A stretch of DNA of 7,073 bases from Actinomycetes bacterium (GTDB lineage: Bacteria; Actinomycetota; Actinomycetes; Mycobacteriales; Mycobacteriaceae): contig JAHZJY010000357.1 of NCBI GenBank assembly GCA_022600695.1, positions 1-7,073 of the forward strand, in the 5' to 3' direction. The notes below the pieces were generated by a model, which did no database searches, was not told where the DNA came from, and saw nothing but the letters and a program-made list of their open reading frames with translations. The position numbers were made by a program, and so were the translations under genes. Position 1 is the stretch's first letter, and every line of letters starts with the position of its first letter. Below are positions 5,870-7,073 of this stretch, piece after piece.

Positions 5870-5877
5870 ACGGGTCA

Positions 5878-6618
5878 GTGACTCAGCACATAGCCTCGGG
5901 CGCCGCCAAGGCCGACGGTGGACCGGCAGCGGCGAAGACCGACGGTCGCAAGCGGCGCTGGCACCGGCACAAGGTGGAACGGCGCACCGAACTGGTTGAT
6001 GGGGCGCTTGACGCCATCCGCGGCCGCGGCCGCGATATCAGCATGGACGAGATCGCCGCGGAGATCGGGGTGTCCAAGACCGTCCTGTACCGGTACTTCG
6101 TCGACAAGAACGACCTCACCACCGCGGTGATGATGCGCTTCGCGCAGACCACCCTGATTCCGAATATGGCCGCCGCGCTGTCGTCGGATCTCGACGGGTT
6201 CGATCTCACCCGGGAGATCATCCGGGTCTACGTCGACACCGTGGCCGCCGAACCCGAGCCCTACCGGTTCGTGATGGCGAACGCCTCGGCCAGCAAGAAC
6301 AAGGCAGTCGCCGACTCCGAGCAGATCATCGCCCGGATGTTGGCGGTGATGCTGCGCCGGCGAATGCAGGTGGCCGGTATGGACACCTCCGGGGTGGAGC
6401 CGTGGGCCTTCCTGATCGTCGGCGGCGTCCAGCAGGCCACGCACTCGTGGATGTCACACCCGCGAATGACCAGCGACGAACTCATCGACTACCTCACCAT
6501 GCTCTGCTGGAGCGCACTGTGCGGGATCGTCGAAGTCGGGGGCTCCTTGCAGCGGTTCAGATCTGAACCGCATCCGTCGCCGGTCGTTCCGGAGTTGGCG
6601 CCCACAACCCCCGCGTGA
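5878..6618 (+). CDS. madR: TetR-family regulator, MadR (Rv0472c-like)
   Basis: This 246-residue protein starts with GTG and ends with TGA at 6616-6618. A basic, disordered N-terminal extension (about 1-35, rich in Ala, Lys and Arg) precedes a typical TetR helix-turn-helix at about 37-83: ELVDGALDAI, then ISMDEIAAEIGVSKTVLYRYFVDKNDL. The all-helical ligand domain follows to about 225, with a Pro-rich tail. By gene order, divergent from DUF445, it matches M. tuberculosis Rv0472c. I recall this as MadR, an acyl-CoA-responsive regulator of the mycolic acid desaturase genes desA1 and desA2. Those targets are not in this window. The GTG start is supported by the -10 box 8 bases upstream; no other start occurs before the DNA-binding domain. 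The gene is codirectional with the PPK2 gene 17 bases downstream. The family is certain; the ortholog name is likely but rests on synteny. Confidence 0.85.
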   Translation: MTQHIASGAAKADGGPAAAKTDGRKRRWHRHKVERRTELVDGALDAIRGRGRDISMDEIAAEIGVSKTVLYRYFVDKNDLTTAVMMRFAQTTLIPNMAAALSSDLDGFDLTREIIRVYVDTVAAEPEPYRFVMANASASKNKAVADSEQIIARMLAVMLRRRMQVAGMDTSGVEPWAFLIVGGVQQATHSWMSHPRMTSDELIDYLTMLCWSALCGIVEVGGSLQRFRSEPHPSPVVPELAPTTPA

Positions 6619-6623
6619 ATCTC

Positions 6624-6629
6624 TAGGGT
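6624..6629 (+). promoter_or_regulatory. -10 box of leaderless promoter for the PPK2 gene
   Basis: TAGGGT fits TANNNT and ends 6 bases before the ATG at 6636. No Shine-Dalgarno sequence lies in the 17-base gap after the TetR stop, so this gene is likely transcribed on its own as a leaderless mRNA, although only 17 bases separate it from the regulator. Confidence 0.6.
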
Positions 6630-6635
6630 GCGGAT

Positions 6636-7073
6636 ATGTCCGGTCTGCCATCGCTGTGGAACCACGAACCCCATTCGATTCTCCGGTTCCGCCCGGGTGA
6701 CCGGGTCGCCGATATCGACGCCGACGGCAGCCCCGGCTTCACCGGCGACAAGGGCGACGCCGCGGAGATCCTGGCCGAACGCGGCGAGCGGTTCGCCGAA
6801 CTGCAGGAACTGCTCTACGCCAACGGCAGGGCCGGTGACAACCGCTCGGTTCTGCTGGTGCTGCAGGGCATGGACACCGCCGGAAAAGGTGGAATCGTCA
6901 CCCACGTCGTCGGGGCCGGCAACCCGATGGGTATCCACTACACCAGCTTCGGGAAGCCGACCGAGGAAGAGCTTGCGCACCACTTCCTGTGGCGGATCAA
7001 CAAGGCACTGCCCGCGGCCGGGCAGATCGGGGTGTTCGACCGCTCCCACTACGAGGATGTGCTGGTGGTCCGG
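6636..7073 (+). CDS. PPK2-family polyphosphate kinase, 3' end cut by window edge
   Basis: The frame is open from ATG 6636 to the right edge, giving 146 residues with no stop. It shows the PPK2 core: SVLLVLQGMDTAGKGG with the Walker A loop at 78-86, then VVGAGNPMGIHYTSFGKPTEEEL with the conserved Asn-Pro turn, and a Walker B region GVFDRSHYEDVL (132-143) with Asp135 and Arg136. PPK2 enzymes transfer phosphate between polyphosphate and nucleotides in the cytosol, usually polyphosphate-driven phosphorylation of ADP/GDP or AMP. The subclass, and so the preferred nucleotide, cannot be fixed from this part. About half of a typical family member of 250-300 residues is present. The start is set by the -10 box 6 bases upstream and by the N-terminal lead-in, which is normal for single-domain PPK2. 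In M. tuberculosis no PPK2 gene flanks Rv0472c. Confidence 0.93.
   Translation, partial: MSGLPSLWNHEPHSILRFRPGDRVADIDADGSPGFTGDKGDAAEILAERGERFAELQELLYANGRAGDNRSVLLVLQGMDTAGKGGIVTHVVGAGNPMGIHYTSFGKPTEEELAHHFLWRINKALPAAGQIGVFDRSHYEDVLVVR

Overview
The window looks like chromosomal DNA from a mycobacterium, probably an environmental or fast-growing Mycobacterium/Mycolicibacterium. It is strongly G+C-rich. It encodes an unmistakable heparin-binding hemagglutinin (HbhA) with a lysine/alanine/proline-rich tail. Gene order and orientation follow the conserved block known in M. tuberculosis as Rv0472c to Rv0480c. Ortholog names rest on remembered synteny and protein similarity; no search was run.

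Layout: (1) 3-1565, + strand: the 3' part of a class I SAM-dependent methyltransferase, then a nitrilase-superfamily hydrolase (Rv0480c-like). (2) 1581-2489, + strand: a proline-rich, membrane-anchored DUF2993 (LmeA-like) protein (Rv0479c-like). (3) 2497-5781, - strand, read right to left: a DUF445 membrane protein (Rv0473-like), an XRE-type regulator (Rv0474-like), hbhA, a small DUF2516 membrane protein (Rv0476-like) and a secreted DUF2599 protein (Rv0477-like). (4) 5878-6618, + strand and divergent from DUF445: a TetR regulator matching MadR (Rv0472c). (5) 6636 to the right edge, + strand: the 5' part of a PPK2-family polyphosphate kinase. Coding density is very high and no gene-free stretch exceeds 100 bases.

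Several genes have a TANNNT -10 box placed 6-8 bases before an ATG or GTG and no Shine-Dalgarno sequence. This is the arrangement of mycobacterial leaderless transcripts. By contrast, the XRE regulator, hbhA and the DUF2599 gene carry clear purine-rich ribosome binding sites. The regulator's promoter region holds a 24-bp imperfect palindrome over its -35 element, a likely operator.

Most products point to the cell envelope: HbhA adhesin, DUF2993/LmeA-like, DUF445, DUF2516, secreted DUF2599, and MadR, which controls mycolic acid desaturation. I found no mobile element, CRISPR array, tRNA/rRNA or obvious novel system. The most unusual points are the apparent CTG start of the DUF2599 gene, the operator-like palindrome, the absence of deoC from its usual place, and PPK2 next to madR.
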